Shown in pieces: positions 17,323-25,644 of a DNA stretch of 35,915 nucleotides. The translations under genes were made by a program, and so were the position numbers. Below the pieces are notes generated by a model. The model was not told where the DNA came from. It saw only the letters and a program-made list of their open reading frames with translations, and did no database searches. This DNA comes from an uncultured Schlesneria sp. (GTDB taxonomy: Bacteria > Planctomycetota > Planctomycetia > Planctomycetales > Planctomycetaceae): the NCBI GenBank assembly GCA_903858935.1, contig CAIOKO010000128.1, forward strand, positions 1 to 35,915. The letters run 5' to 3'. Within the stretch, counting starts at the first letter, position 1, and every line of letters begins with the position of its first letter.

Positions 17323-18486
17323 TTAATAACGTACGCCGACGCTGAGGATTGCTGAATCACCCAGGTTGAAGTTAGGCGTCGATCCCGCGAAGATCGCTCG
17401 ACGGTCGAAGACGTATCCCGCCTCGGCAAAGAATGTGTAGCGACCGGAATCCCACCGGACACCAGCAGTTAACCGCTGGTCTGTAATCTGGATACGATCG
17501 CTAGTTCGAGGGTCTGCAATAACCGCCTGATAGGCCTCTGCACCATATTGATATTGGCTGTAGACCCAGAAATCAGCGTTGCGCCAGTTCCCCATGAAGT
17601 AACTGATTCGCGACGTCGGAAACAACGCTCGAATTTCCCAGCGATTGTTGGGTGTCCAGATCGCACCGACATGGGGTATCACCAACGTGTTGACCCGATC
17701 CCAGATAGCGACTCCACCGACCAGTTTCCACTTCGGTGAGGCGGTGTATGTTACGATTGCTCGACCATCAAAATTGAACGCGTTCTTATCGATCTTTGCT
17801 TCATACGTTTCAACGAGTTGTGGGTGAAAAGCCAGTTGTGCACTCCACGGACCGTCATTAAAGAATCCCAGCAGCAGATCGCTGGAAATTTGATCGACTT
17901 GAGCTGGCAAATTGATCCCACCGGGACCATCCCACCAACGAGCATTAAACCAGAAAGTCCCATCGAACAGGACGCCAGGACGAATCAGGCCCGAGTACTT
18001 CGCGTTGGAATTCCATTCTACAATTTTCATATTTCCGGTGGTTCCGAATGCCTGAGTCGCCGGCAGCACCGAAATTTCGTTAAAAGTGGACCAACCCAGT
18101 CGGTAATCCTGGGGACCCGTTGAACCGGTGAGCATCTGCCAACCGTAGGGGTCGAAATAGTTTTTGAGAACTGGAAAATTTAATGGGACAAACGGGTTGA
18201 TTTCTGCAATCAAATGCTGGACTTTCGGGTCCTCTAACGCACAACCAATTCCCGTATCGCAGAAGCGATCCTGAAGATCATCGTTAACCGTTTGAGCTCG
18301 TGCCACGAACGGTTCGCTGAAGACTCGACTCGACGCCTGGACAATGGCTGGAGGTCCTTGTGCCGGGGAAGGCAATTCGGACTCAATCGAAATTGCTGAT
18401 TGCTGCCATGATGCGCGGTTCTCCGCGAACACGATATTTGGATCGGTTCCCCAAATCGACACGGCGATCAGGAACGAAGTCAGCAT
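17323..18486 (-). CDS. Probable outer-membrane beta-barrel protein
   Basis: A 387-residue exported protein. The N-terminus MLTSFLIAVSIWG... with VFAEN at about 19-23 looks like a short signal peptide, although it lacks the usual basic residues. The second half is rich in alternating hydrophobic/aromatic strands, such as WKLVGGVAIWDRV, WEIRALFPTSRISYF, FWVYSQYQYGAEAY and YTFFAEAGYVFDRRAIF. It ends in SVGVRY, with a terminal aromatic as in many outer-membrane barrels. The general look fits planctomycete barrel families such as DUF6268, but I cannot confirm this. An in-frame TAG lies 9 nt upstream of the ATG at 18486, so no longer form is possible. No clear ribosome-binding site was found. Confidence 0.7.
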   Translation of the reverse strand: MLTSFLIAVSIWGTDPNIVFAENRASWQQSAISIESELPSPAQGPPAIVQASSRVFSEPFVARAQTVNDDLQDRFCDTGIGCALEDPKVQHLIAEINPFVPLNFPVLKNYFDPYGWQMLTGSTGPQDYRLGWSTFNEISVLPATQAFGTTGNMKIVEWNSNAKYSGLIRPGVLFDGTFWFNARWWDGPGGINLPAQVDQISSDLLLGFFNDGPWSAQLAFHPQLVETYEAKIDKNAFNFDGRAIVTYTASPKWKLVGGVAIWDRVNTLVIPHVGAIWTPNNRWEIRALFPTSRISYFMGNWRNADFWVYSQYQYGAEAYQAVIADPRTSDRIQITDQRLTAGVRWDSGRYTFFAEAGYVFDRRAIFAGSTPNFNLGDSAILSVGVRY

Positions 18487-18908
18487 GGAACGCTAATTGT
18501 AACCTCAGGCCGCAAATCGGTGGAGACGAATTTTCACCGCGATGCTCGCAGCGAAGGCTCAATAAAGCTTAGAATCTCGACCACAAATTGACCAACAAAA
18601 ACCTGTTTCGACATCCCAATTAGTGACACAAACAACTATACATCATTGTCTTATGTCGATCGACCATTTTTACCCCTTTTGAGAATCGACGGTCTCGCTG
18701 GTGCAACATTAAGTTTGCAGCCCGCACCGACACGACTTATCACAGCGAGATCTTCGTCATAACCCAAAAACTCGTCTGTTAGTGTATTCAAATTGATTTC
18801 CTACAGCACAAAACAGCACCTACGTGCGAATTTCCACGACAGTTTCACACAATTACGCTTAAAACCGTTCCAGTTCCAATTTCCTCCTAACGTTGAAAAT
18901 CAAAGTCC
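18487..18908. other. Intergenic region between divergent barrel gene and gltX
   Basis: No gene, RNA or strong dyad was found. It must contain the gltX promoter and that of the barrel gene, but no convincing -35/-10 pair stands out. The gltX start is preceded by TTTCCTCC, not a Shine-Dalgarno site. Confidence 0.4.
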
Positions 18909-20474
18909 ATGACTACGCCTGTTCGAACACGATTTGCCCCCAGTCCTACCGGTTACATGCATATTGGTGGGATGCGGACTGCACTATTCGCCTGGTTATG
19001 GGCACGTCACACGGGTGGGGTTTTTATCCTGAGGATTGACGATACCGACCAGGAACGTAACGTCGAAGCGGCTCTGGGACCGATCTTTCGAGCGTTTGAA
19101 TGGCTGGGACTCAATTGGGATGAAGGACCGAAAGTCGGCGGTCCGTTTGAACCGTACTACCAGTCGCAGAGGACTCCGTTGTATCAGGCTGCCGTCGACA
19201 AACTTCTCGCAGAAGGGAAGGCGTTCAAGGATTTCGACGCTCCGGAAGTGATTGCTGACGATCGTAAACAGGCGGAAGCAGCGAAAAAAACTTATGTCAA
19301 TATTCGTCGATCGCTGGAATTGTCAGATTCAGAAAGGTCGCAGCTTGAAGCTAGCGGAAAGCCGTTTGTCGTTCGATTTCTGATCCCACGTGATCAGAAG
19401 ATTGCCATCGATGACGCGGTGCGTGGCCATGTCGAATGGGACTGTTCGCTGATGCCTGACCCGGTCATCATGCGAAGCAACGGTTCATTCCTTTATAACT
19501 TTGCCACCGTTGTTGACGACTCCCAGATGCAGATCACACATGTGATCCGAGCCGAAGAACATCTGGCCAACACGCCCGTCCAGGCCTTGATTCACTTGGC
19601 CCTCGGAAACTCGTTGCCGGTTTTTGCTCATATTCCCTTCATCACCGCACCAGGTTCGACAAAAAAACTGAGTAAACGAGACGTTGAAAAGCTACGAAAC
19701 AGTCCGCAACTTAAAAAGATGTTTGATCGAGCGGATGAGGTCTTTCCGCAATTGGGACTGGGCGATTCAAAAACACTTAATCCCGTGATGGTTGAGTACT
19801 ACGAACGGCTGGGTTATCTGCCGTCAGGAATCCTGAACGCCCTGTCGCGACTTGGCTGGTCACTCGATGGAACAACGGAATTTCTGTCGCTCGAAGATGT
19901 GATTAAGAATTTCACACTGGAACGGATCGTCAAGGCTCCCGCTGGCTTCGATCCTGAGAAGCTACAAAGCTATCAGCAGCACTGGATGAACCAGCTTCCG
20001 CTTGCTGACAAGATCACCGGCTGTCTTCCCTTCCTGACGCAAGCCAGACTTGTTTCCGGCGATGTCGATGATTCAACGCGAGAGATTGTTGGAAAGGTCA
20101 TCTCTGCCGTGGCAGATCGATTACGCGTCTTCAGTGATATTCTCGATTACAAAGAGTTCTTTGTTGATGACGAAGCAATGACTTTCGATGAAAAACCGTT
20201 TCAGCAACGGCTTCGTGATGCGAGTGAAGCGGTCGGATTGTTGAAATCGGTTCGCGAACAACTCACTACCGTCACACCGTTTGATGCGGCGACGCTCGAC
20301 AAACTGGTCCATAACTTTGTCGAAACGAGCGGAATCAAGATCGGTCAGATCGTTCACGCCTTGCGCGTCGCCGTGACTGGAAAATCGGTTGGTGTCGGAC
20401 TGTTTGATGCATTGGCCATCCTGGGTCGTGAACGTTCCTTGCGAAGAATCGACCGGGCCCTGGAACGAGTTTGA
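18909..20474 (+). CDS. gltX: Glutamyl-tRNA synthetase
   Basis: A 521-residue class I aminoacyl-tRNA synthetase that charges tRNA(Glu). The N-terminal Rossmann catalytic part has [13 protein letters not shown], where HIGG at 18-21 is the HIGH signature, then [11 protein letters not shown] (about 41-51). The acceptor-binding region contains [23 protein letters not shown] (about 201-223) and the KMSKS equivalent is KLSKR at 253-257. The C-terminal helical part would bind the anticodon. Length and motif order are as expected for the family. Whether it also charges tRNA(Gln) (non-discriminating type) cannot be told from sequence alone. It is a single gene facing the dnaA-like gene, and no ribosome-binding site is evident. 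Confidence 0.96.
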   Translation: MTTPVRTRFAPSPTGYMHIGGMRTALFAWLWARHTGGVFILRIDDTDQERNVEAALGPIFRAFEWLGLNWDEGPKVGGPFEPYYQSQRTPLYQAAVDKLLAEGKAFKDFDAPEVIADDRKQAEAAKKTYVNIRRSLELSDSERSQLEASGKPFVVRFLIPRDQKIAIDDAVRGHVEWDCSLMPDPVIMRSNGSFLYNFATVVDDSQMQITHVIRAEEHLANTPVQALIHLALGNSLPVFAHIPFITAPGSTKKLSKRDVEKLRNSPQLKKMFDRADEVFPQLGLGDSKTLNPVMVEYYERLGYLPSGILNALSRLGWSLDGTTEFLSLEDVIKNFTLERIVKAPAGFDPEKLQSYQQHWMNQLPLADKITGCLPFLTQARLVSGDVDDSTREIVGKVISAVADRLRVFSDILDYKEFFVDDEAMTFDEKPFQQRLRDASEAVGLLKSVREQLTTVTPFDAATLDKLVHNFVETSGIKIGQIVHALRVAVTGKSVGVGLFDALAILGRERSLRRIDRALERV

Positions 20475-20780
20475 GATCATCAAGTTCTTTTCTTCGCTCC
20501 TCTCTTCCTTATTAAATAATCTCTCGTAGAAGTCTTATTAGAGGGGCCTTAAAATTGTGGATTGTCGATTCGCTCTGAATTCCAAGTTGCGATCAGAGAG
20601 TAAGTTGCGTCGTCGAATCCACATTTTGAGGCTGTTGATGGCTGGACGACGGGATAACGAGAACCATGTGGAAAACTGTCGAATTCTGTCCGCGTTATCA
20701 TCTGACGGTGATTAGTCGTGGCCCGAGTTGTTCATAACTCGATTGTTTTGTTCGCTTTCATCCACAGGTTATGCACAGTC
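20475..20780. other. Candidate replication origin: DnaA-box-like cluster
   Basis: The gap between the converging gltX and dnaA-like genes holds five 9-mers close to the DnaA box TTATNCACA: TGTGGATTG at 20556-20564, GAATCCACA at 20615-20623, TGTGGAAAA at 20667-20675, TCATCCACA at 20758-20766 and the exact TTATGCACA at 20769-20777. The first two form an inverted pair within longer imperfect arms (20546-20568 and 20613-20632). An AT-only run with one C (CTTATTAAATAAT, 20508-20520) could be the unwinding site. Location beside a dnaA-like gene adds support. Only one box is exact, and function is inferred. Confidence 0.5.
20769..20777 (+). promoter_or_regulatory. Exact DnaA box overlapping the dnaA-like stop codon
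   Basis: TTATGCACA matches TTATNCACA at every position. Read on the minus strand it is TGTGCATAA, which is the last two codons and the stop of the dnaA-like gene. A 1-mismatch box (TCATCCACA) lies 2 nt to the left in the same orientation. Confidence 0.55.
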
Positions 20781-21836
20781 TTCGAGCGGTAATTCTTTGA
20801 GTTGCTGACGAAGTCTCTGAAGTTGTTGCCGTAGCGATGGGGCGCTCGGCATTAATTCGTTGAGCTTCGTCAGGCTGTGCGAGACGGTCGTATGTGATCG
20901 ATCGAAGTACTGACCAATTTGTTCGAGCGGTCGACCTGTCAATTCGCGTGCGAGCCACATTGCGCACTGCCTGGGAACCGCCAAACCCTGTTGACGTGAC
21001 CGCGATCGTATGTCATTCGGCTCGACTCCGAATTCATCAGCGACTTGAACGACGATTGCATCAAACGATAACCGAGGGGTTCGATTGGATTTTTCCAGCC
21101 ACTGTTCAAGATATTTGACATCGATCAAACTTCTCTGACGTGATTGCAAATCGGCCAGATCGATGACAGCCTGTCGCAATTCGCGAGGCGGAATCGGCAG
21201 ACGTTCGGCCAGGAACTCCGCCGATGCAGCAAACGGTTTCAGTATTGGCAGCTTAAGCTCTTGAAACCACTCCGTTACGAGTTTTACCCTGCTTTGATGA
21301 CTGAGTATCGGCAATTGAACACACAAACCGCCGTGGCATCGACTGACCAGTCGCTGGTCTAAAGGACGAATTTCGCCCACCGGTTTTCGAGACGTAATCA
21401 GAACCTGGGTCAAACACATTTCCAGCGTTTCAATTAACATCACAAACCAGGGCTGCGAAAAAGGAGATGTTTCCAGCCAGTGAATGTCTTCACACACGAT
21501 CAGATCAAGCGATTGGCAGTTTTCGAGAAATTCCGCCAGTGACTGACGTTCGTCGGCCAGTTGCATCAGTTCGCAGAGATCCTGGACTGAGGCATAAACA
21601 AATTTCAGACAGGGATGCTTTCTGGTCAGTTCAGCGAGGGTCCAGCGGGCGAGATGAGTTTTTCCGATCCCTGCGGCACCGTGAATCAGTGTAATAGAAC
21701 CTGAATGTGTGGCACTGCCGCGATGAGCGTGCAGCCGCGTCACCGCCGCCTGGGCGAACTGATTTTCATCCAGCGATAGATACGTATCGACACCGCGAAG
21801 TGCCGATCGGCTTGCGGCGAGCAACTCGTCGAACAT
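20769..21836 (-). CDS. dnaA: DnaA-like replication initiator, short form lacking domain I
   Basis: A 355-residue DnaA-family protein. The AAA+ domain III has Walker A GAAGIGKTH (53-61), Walker B LIVCED (112-117), sensor-1 region ITSRKP (147-152) and the box VII arginines in LDQRLVSRCHGGL (R162, R166). Domain IV, about 255-325, has the DNA-binding helices RSRSRQQGLAVPRQCAMWLARELT and the DnaA signature DRSHTTVSH (312-320). Only about 45 residues precede the P-loop, so the helicase-loading domain I and the linker found in E. coli DnaA (467 aa) are absent. It may be the true initiator of this lineage or a paralog. ATG at 21836 has AAGG about 11 nt upstream. The neighbouring box cluster supports a replication role. 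Confidence 0.85.
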   Translation of the reverse strand: MFDELLAASRSALRGVDTYLSLDENQFAQAAVTRLHAHRGSATHSGSITLIHGAAGIGKTHLARWTLAELTRKHPCLKFVYASVQDLCELMQLADERQSLAEFLENCQSLDLIVCEDIHWLETSPFSQPWFVMLIETLEMCLTQVLITSRKPVGEIRPLDQRLVSRCHGGLCVQLPILSHQSRVKLVTEWFQELKLPILKPFAASAEFLAERLPIPPRELRQAVIDLADLQSRQRSLIDVKYLEQWLEKSNRTPRLSFDAIVVQVADEFGVEPNDIRSRSRQQGLAVPRQCAMWLARELTGRPLEQIGQYFDRSHTTVSHSLTKLNELMPSAPSLRQQLQRLRQQLKELPLEDCA

Positions 21837-22174
21837 CGAGAACCGACCTTACAGGCAGTCAAGTTCGCAAGTGTCCATTTGCAGAGAGTCGTCCATGGCA
21901 AACCGGAGCAATTCCCCCCCGGTGTTACGATGATACCGCGTCAAACGCGAATTGTCGTGTCAATGGGTTCAGTGAACGTCGTCACTTCAGAATCTAAAAT
22001 ATGAAAGCGTTGCCCGGTTTGAGCCGAACAACGGCGAATCTCGGATTCTTTTGCCTAGTTAATATTATGTTCGCACTGACGGTTTTTCATGAAATCTCCT
22101 TTCTTCTGGGAATTTCGTTGGAATCGCGTTAGTGATTTCTTGCGAATGAGTTTCATTAATGGGAAGGCATGAGC
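21837..22174. other. Intergenic region between divergent dnaA-like and secreted-protein genes
   Basis: No gene is supported and no DnaA-box-like 9-mer was seen here, in contrast with the gap on the other side of the dnaA-like gene. An AT-rich patch TAGTTAATATTATG near 22056-22069 could include a -10 element (TATTAT) for the plus-strand gene, without a clear -35. Confidence 0.4.
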
Positions 22175-22669
22175 ATGAAATGGCTGATCATTCTGGTGGC
22201 TGCGATCGATTGGTCCTGCATTGCGATTGCTCACGCGGAGGATTTTCGATTGCGTGTCGAAACCGTCGAAGGAAGATCTAAGTCGGAAAAGGAGTCCAAA
22301 GACATCGTTGTTGACGCAATCGAAATTGTGACACGACTTGGTGAGAGATTTCAGACGAAAGTCGTTGTTGGAGCGCAGACGCTCGTACTCAGTGGAAAAC
22401 TCGAACGGGATGATGATGGCGAATTCAAAGTCCAAATTCGTCATCTCAGTGAATTCGACACTGGAGAGTTCATGTTAACCATCGAGGGCGTCAAACAACC
22501 GATCATCGACCGTTCGTCGTTGTCAACGACACTAAAGGCCGTCGCCGGAACAGCAATCACGCTCAGCCGATTCGTGATCAATAAAGCTGAGCCGAATGAG
22601 TGCCCATCAAAATCCGAGCGTCGTGTTGTGCTCACAATTTCGAAAGAGGCTCCGAATTCGTCGCCATAA
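22175..22669 (+). CDS. Small secreted protein of unknown function
   Basis: A 164-residue protein with a signal peptide (MKWLIILVAAIDWSCIAIAHA, cleavage likely after A21). The mature part is short and beta-rich in appearance, with charged stretches such as VEGRSKSEKESKDI and repeated hydrophobic strands (FQTKVVVGAQTLVLSGKL), and no cysteines apart from one in NECPS. I do not recognise a family. ATG at 22175 is preferred over ATG at 22169 because GGGAAGG at 22161-22167 then lies 7 nt upstream. It is a single gene, convergent with the SDR gene. Confidence 0.65.
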   Translation: MKWLIILVAAIDWSCIAIAHAEDFRLRVETVEGRSKSEKESKDIVVDAIEIVTRLGERFQTKVVVGAQTLVLSGKLERDDDGEFKVQIRHLSEFDTGEFMLTIEGVKQPIIDRSSLSTTLKAVAGTAITLSRFVINKAEPNECPSKSERRVVLTISKEAPNSSP

Positions 22670-22681
22670 AAAACAAGGGTC

Positions 22682-22703
22682 CCGTCTTTGAAGCAAAGAA
22701 CGG
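22682..22703. terminator. Possible terminator hairpin in convergent gap
   Basis: A 9-bp stem with one bulged A (CCGT-CTTTG/CAAAG-A-ACGG) around an AAG loop lies between the convergent secreted-protein and SDR stops. On the minus strand a T6 run appears about 10 nt after the stem, so it could serve the SDR gene, but the spacing is not ideal. Confidence 0.35.
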
Positions 22704-22742
22704 AAACGTCACACTTGAACAACGATGTCAATCAAATCGGAG

Positions 22743-23594
22743 CTAAGCGGCGCGACGAGGCAGAGAAGTTTCCGAAATGACTTCGTTTGTAACAAGAGAA
22801 CGCTTTTTGCGTTGAAAATGGTTGAGGAAGTCGAGGAGTCCTGGGGCCAGCCATTTTGTGTTCCATAACAGGTGGGCCAGTAATCCGACGATCGGCATGC
22901 GTTGATTGCGACGGATTGCTTTGACTGCGCGGCGGGCGACCGAGTCGACTGTCGCACATAACCAGCGAGGTGGTTCGGGAACGGTCTTCCCTTCTTTGCC
23001 CGTGGCACATTGGCGGTACAGGTTCGTCTGGACAGGGCCTGGACAGAGGGCTGTTACACCCAGTCCGCGACGACCATATTCCGCTCGTAAGGATTCTGAA
23101 AATCCAATCAGGCCGAACTTGCTCGTGTGGTAAGCCGCAAAACGTCCGCCGGCGACAAGGCCTGAGATACTGCAGACATTGAGAATATGCGCCTCAGGTC
23201 GTTCGAGAAGGATTGGGAGAAGTTCTCGCGTGATCTGGATCGGCGCCTGCAGATTGATTCCCATCAACCAGTCCCATTGAGAGGCGGTCATCTTATGAGT
23301 CGGCCCGTAATAGGCGACTCCTGCATTGTTCACAAGGATGTCGAGCGTGCCCCACTGGTCCAGCAATGACTCAACAGCGTCAGTGATTTCAGCGGATTGA
23401 GTCAGGTCGACTCGGGCTGTTGATGCGTTGACGCCGAGCGAACGGATTTCCTCCGCGACTGCGTTTAATCCAGCTTCATTAACATCCCAAAGATAAATGT
23501 CAGCGCCTTCGCGTGCGAGAGCTAATGCGATCCCGCGTCCAATTCCGGAGGCGGCGCCTGTCACAAGAGCCTTCTTACCGCGAATCTGTTTCAC
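22743..23594 (-). CDS. SDR-family oxidoreductase
   Basis: A 283-residue classical short-chain dehydrogenase/reductase. The cofactor motif TGAASGIG is at 12-19, with an aspartate at 37 in YLWDVN that suggests NAD(H) preference. NNAG is at 89-92, and the catalytic residues are S142, Y155 and K159 (Y-H-T-S-K), followed by PGPVQT at 185-190. The substrate cannot be predicted. The C-terminal 80 residues are basic and helical (QRKKRS), longer than in minimal SDRs, and may contact a membrane. GTG at 23594 is chosen because GGAGAG lies about 8 nt upstream. It follows an orphan lipoprotein gene on the same strand after a 151-nt gap carrying a dispersed repeat. Confidence 0.92.
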   Translation of the reverse strand: MKQIRGKKALVTGAASGIGRGIALALAREGADIYLWDVNEAGLNAVAEEIRSLGVNASTARVDLTQSAEITDAVESLLDQWGTLDILVNNAGVAYYGPTHKMTASQWDWLMGINLQAPIQITRELLPILLERPEAHILNVCSISGLVAGGRFAAYHTSKFGLIGFSESLRAEYGRRGLGVTALCPGPVQTNLYRQCATGKEGKTVPEPPRWLCATVDSVARRAVKAIRRNQRMPIVGLLAHLLWNTKWLAPGLLDFLNHFQRKKRSLVTNEVISETSLPRRAA

Positions 23595-23696
23595 TGATTA
23601 CTCTCCGATCCCTAGCGGACGCGATTGTTTTCATCGTCGCCATCACCGTTTCGAGGTTGTTTTTTTTGCGTTTCAATTGGCTAACGCTGTTGTGGC

Positions 23697-23720
23697 GCAC
23701 GAGCTGAAGCCCATGCTACG
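23697..23720 (+). repeat. 24-bp dispersed repeat, copy C
   Basis: This matches 13690-13713 at 23 of 24 bases (an A replaces the second G of the GGGCT core), in the same orientation. It lies in the gap between the SDR and lipoprotein genes. Confidence 0.75.
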
Positions 23721-23745
23721 ACGACTCTGAAATGCATACGAATCG

Positions 23746-25185
23746 TCAGGACAAGAGCTTCAGAATTGCCAATTTGAGGTATTGATCAAGATGATCCCAA
23801 TCGCCGATCATTTTCTGGATTTGTGGTGGCAGATTCCCCTGAGGACTTGGGTTCGACGTTGGCGGGTTGCTGGGGGTTGGGTTACTCGGCGGCGGATTGT
23901 TTTTTGGTGGTCTGCTGCCAGGTGGAGGTTCCATACCGTGTGGATAATCGATCGGGCCTTCTGGACCATGGACGGCGTTTGAATAACAAAGTTGAATTGG
24001 GGCGGTTCCGCTGCCGTCGGCCAGTGGGACTTCTTTGAAAACTTGAAGCAGTTGCTTTGCTTCGGCGATCGGGTAGTCACCAATTTCCTGGCCACTGTCC
24101 GAAGTCCAGCCAAGCAGATTCATCCCGTTGGGATCGGTGGCCGCATCGTCGACCTCGAGGTCAGTTCGTGCCTCCTGAAGTTCGTGATAGAAAGTAGCGA
24201 CGACGTTTTTCCAGTTCTCATCAAAAACAGGGATTCCGTTTGTACCGCCATTTGGTCGTCGTTCCGAAAAAACCCCAACCGCATAAAAGACTTTCTTGCC
24301 GTCGACGTGTGCCGTTCCGTGATAACCACCCAGTCCGCCGGTGGAATCCTCTGCGTCAGCGGTTGGAATTGCTTTATTTGATACGGTCGATTGTTGACCA
24401 CCACTTGGATCGCCCAGAATGACTCCGCGAGGAAGCATGAAATTCACCACGGTGTTGGCGAGGTCTCGTCCATCGAATGCATTCTGCCGGTAAAGATCCT
24501 GGATCTGCACGTCCAGGTCACCTTTCTTGACCAGTTTTGGTTTCCAGTCGTAAAAGAACGACCCGAGAAACTGCGACGAGACCGGGGTGTTATTGAAGTA
24601 TTGCATGATGACGTTATTCAACTTGGGATCGGACATCGCCGCTGCCAGTTTCTTGTCGATACTTTTGTAGTCGTTGGGATCCCACGCTCCTTCTCCGCCG
24701 ACATAGATGTTCATGTACTTCAAGTCGCGGATTGTTCGACCACCCCGATATTTCAAATCTTCCATGGGGGATGCCGCGATTCCCCCAGCGAGCGCCGTGT
24801 TGCGGACGGCTCCCTTTCGATGTTGAGACCCGCCCACTTTCGGCCTTTTAACGTCACGGGTCAAAAACGGAAAAGCGCGTCCATCGAACTGGCCGCCGGC
24901 ACTGGCCATCATTGGATAGGGGGAACCCCAGCCTGGATTCTGTCCTTGCGCAATCGCCATATTCGAGATGGCTGCATTGGGTACGAAGGCCGATTGTCCG
25001 ACGGCGATCGGTTGCCCTGGTTGACCATACGGTTGCATGGCGACGGGGGAATTTGAAACGGGGCGCGAGTTCGACGATGGGGGAACAACTCCTCGATATG
25101 CCGAACGAAGACCCATTGGATCACTACTGGTGCAGCCGCAAAGCAGCGAAATTGCAGAGAGTAAGAAAACCAACTTCCGTGTCAT
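23746..25185 (-). CDS. Orphan lipoprotein with proline-rich tail
   Basis: A 479-residue predicted lipoprotein with an almost perfect lipobox (LLCGC, C18) after a basic/hydrophobic leader. After a low-complexity region to about residue 110, a folded domain follows at about 140-400 with motifs such as LKYMNIYVGGEGAWDPNDYKSIDKK (parts), GGLGGYHG, FYHELQEARTD and LGWTSDSGQEIGDYPI. None matches an enzyme family I know, and HELQE is not a zinc-protease HEXXH. Residues about 419-455 are a Pro/Asn/Ser-rich spacer (NPPPSNPTPSNPP), and the protein ends in a short amphipathic helix (LDQYLKLAILKLL). ATG at 25185 has AAGGA 8 nt upstream. The spacer and end helix suggest contact with another envelope component. 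Confidence 0.72.
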   Translation of the reverse strand: MTRKLVFLLSAISLLCGCTSSDPMGLRSAYRGVVPPSSNSRPVSNSPVAMQPYGQPGQPIAVGQSAFVPNAAISNMAIAQGQNPGWGSPYPMMASAGGQFDGRAFPFLTRDVKRPKVGGSQHRKGAVRNTALAGGIAASPMEDLKYRGGRTIRDLKYMNIYVGGEGAWDPNDYKSIDKKLAAAMSDPKLNNVIMQYFNNTPVSSQFLGSFFYDWKPKLVKKGDLDVQIQDLYRQNAFDGRDLANTVVNFMLPRGVILGDPSGGQQSTVSNKAIPTADAEDSTGGLGGYHGTAHVDGKKVFYAVGVFSERRPNGGTNGIPVFDENWKNVVATFYHELQEARTDLEVDDAATDPNGMNLLGWTSDSGQEIGDYPIAEAKQLLQVFKEVPLADGSGTAPIQLCYSNAVHGPEGPIDYPHGMEPPPGSRPPKNNPPPSNPTPSNPPTSNPSPQGNLPPQIQKMIGDWDHLDQYLKLAILKLLS

Positions 25186-25644
25186 TTATGCGTCCTTCGC
25201 AGAGACCGTTCCTTCCTTGGAACGGCGAATTCCGCCGGTAAATATCAAAACTGGCAAAATCTGAATAGGCATCTTCTGCCGGACGGGGTCGTTCGAGAGG
25301 AAGTTATCTTCTCCCTCATTGAACTGTGCGGGGTCGCTGGCGTAATGAATCAGGCATGGATTTAAGAAGGGTGGGTTTCCATTTTTTCCTTCATGGCGCT
25401 ACTGACGGGAGCATTTGACCGGCAGAAACGACCAGTCTTCGTGAACTTTGGCTTTATTTTTTTACTTTTGGTCCGGGTAACGGGAGTTCGAGGAAAGTTG
25501 TCTTGTCGGAGTTGGTTTTCTGAACTATGTTCCCGCCCTCCATCTCCCACAACACATCTGGTTACACAATTCACGCAACGGGCTGAATTCGTTCGGTCCT
25601 TGGCGGTTTAAATTCACCTCCCGATTATCAGGAGCTGCGGAATC
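25186..25644. other. Intergenic region between divergent lipoprotein genes
   Basis: No gene is supported. It holds the promoters of two divergent lipoprotein genes. The only dyad noticed is CGGCG-AATTC-CGCCG at 25223-25237. A TTGAAC at 25319 with a poor -10 (TAATGA) 18 nt later is too weak to call. Confidence 0.4.

Noticed and set aside
22055-22444. 129-codon minus-strand frame opposite the small secreted protein
   Set aside because: The plus-strand frame has a signal peptide and a well-placed ribosome-binding site; the opposite frame has neither.
24391-25056. 221-codon plus-strand frame opposite the orphan lipoprotein
   Set aside because: The minus-strand gene has a good start, lipobox and ribosome-binding site; the opposite frame has none of these.
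25319-25348. Possible promoter TTGAAC ... TAATGA
   Set aside because: The -10 element is poor and the spacing long; too weak to annotate.
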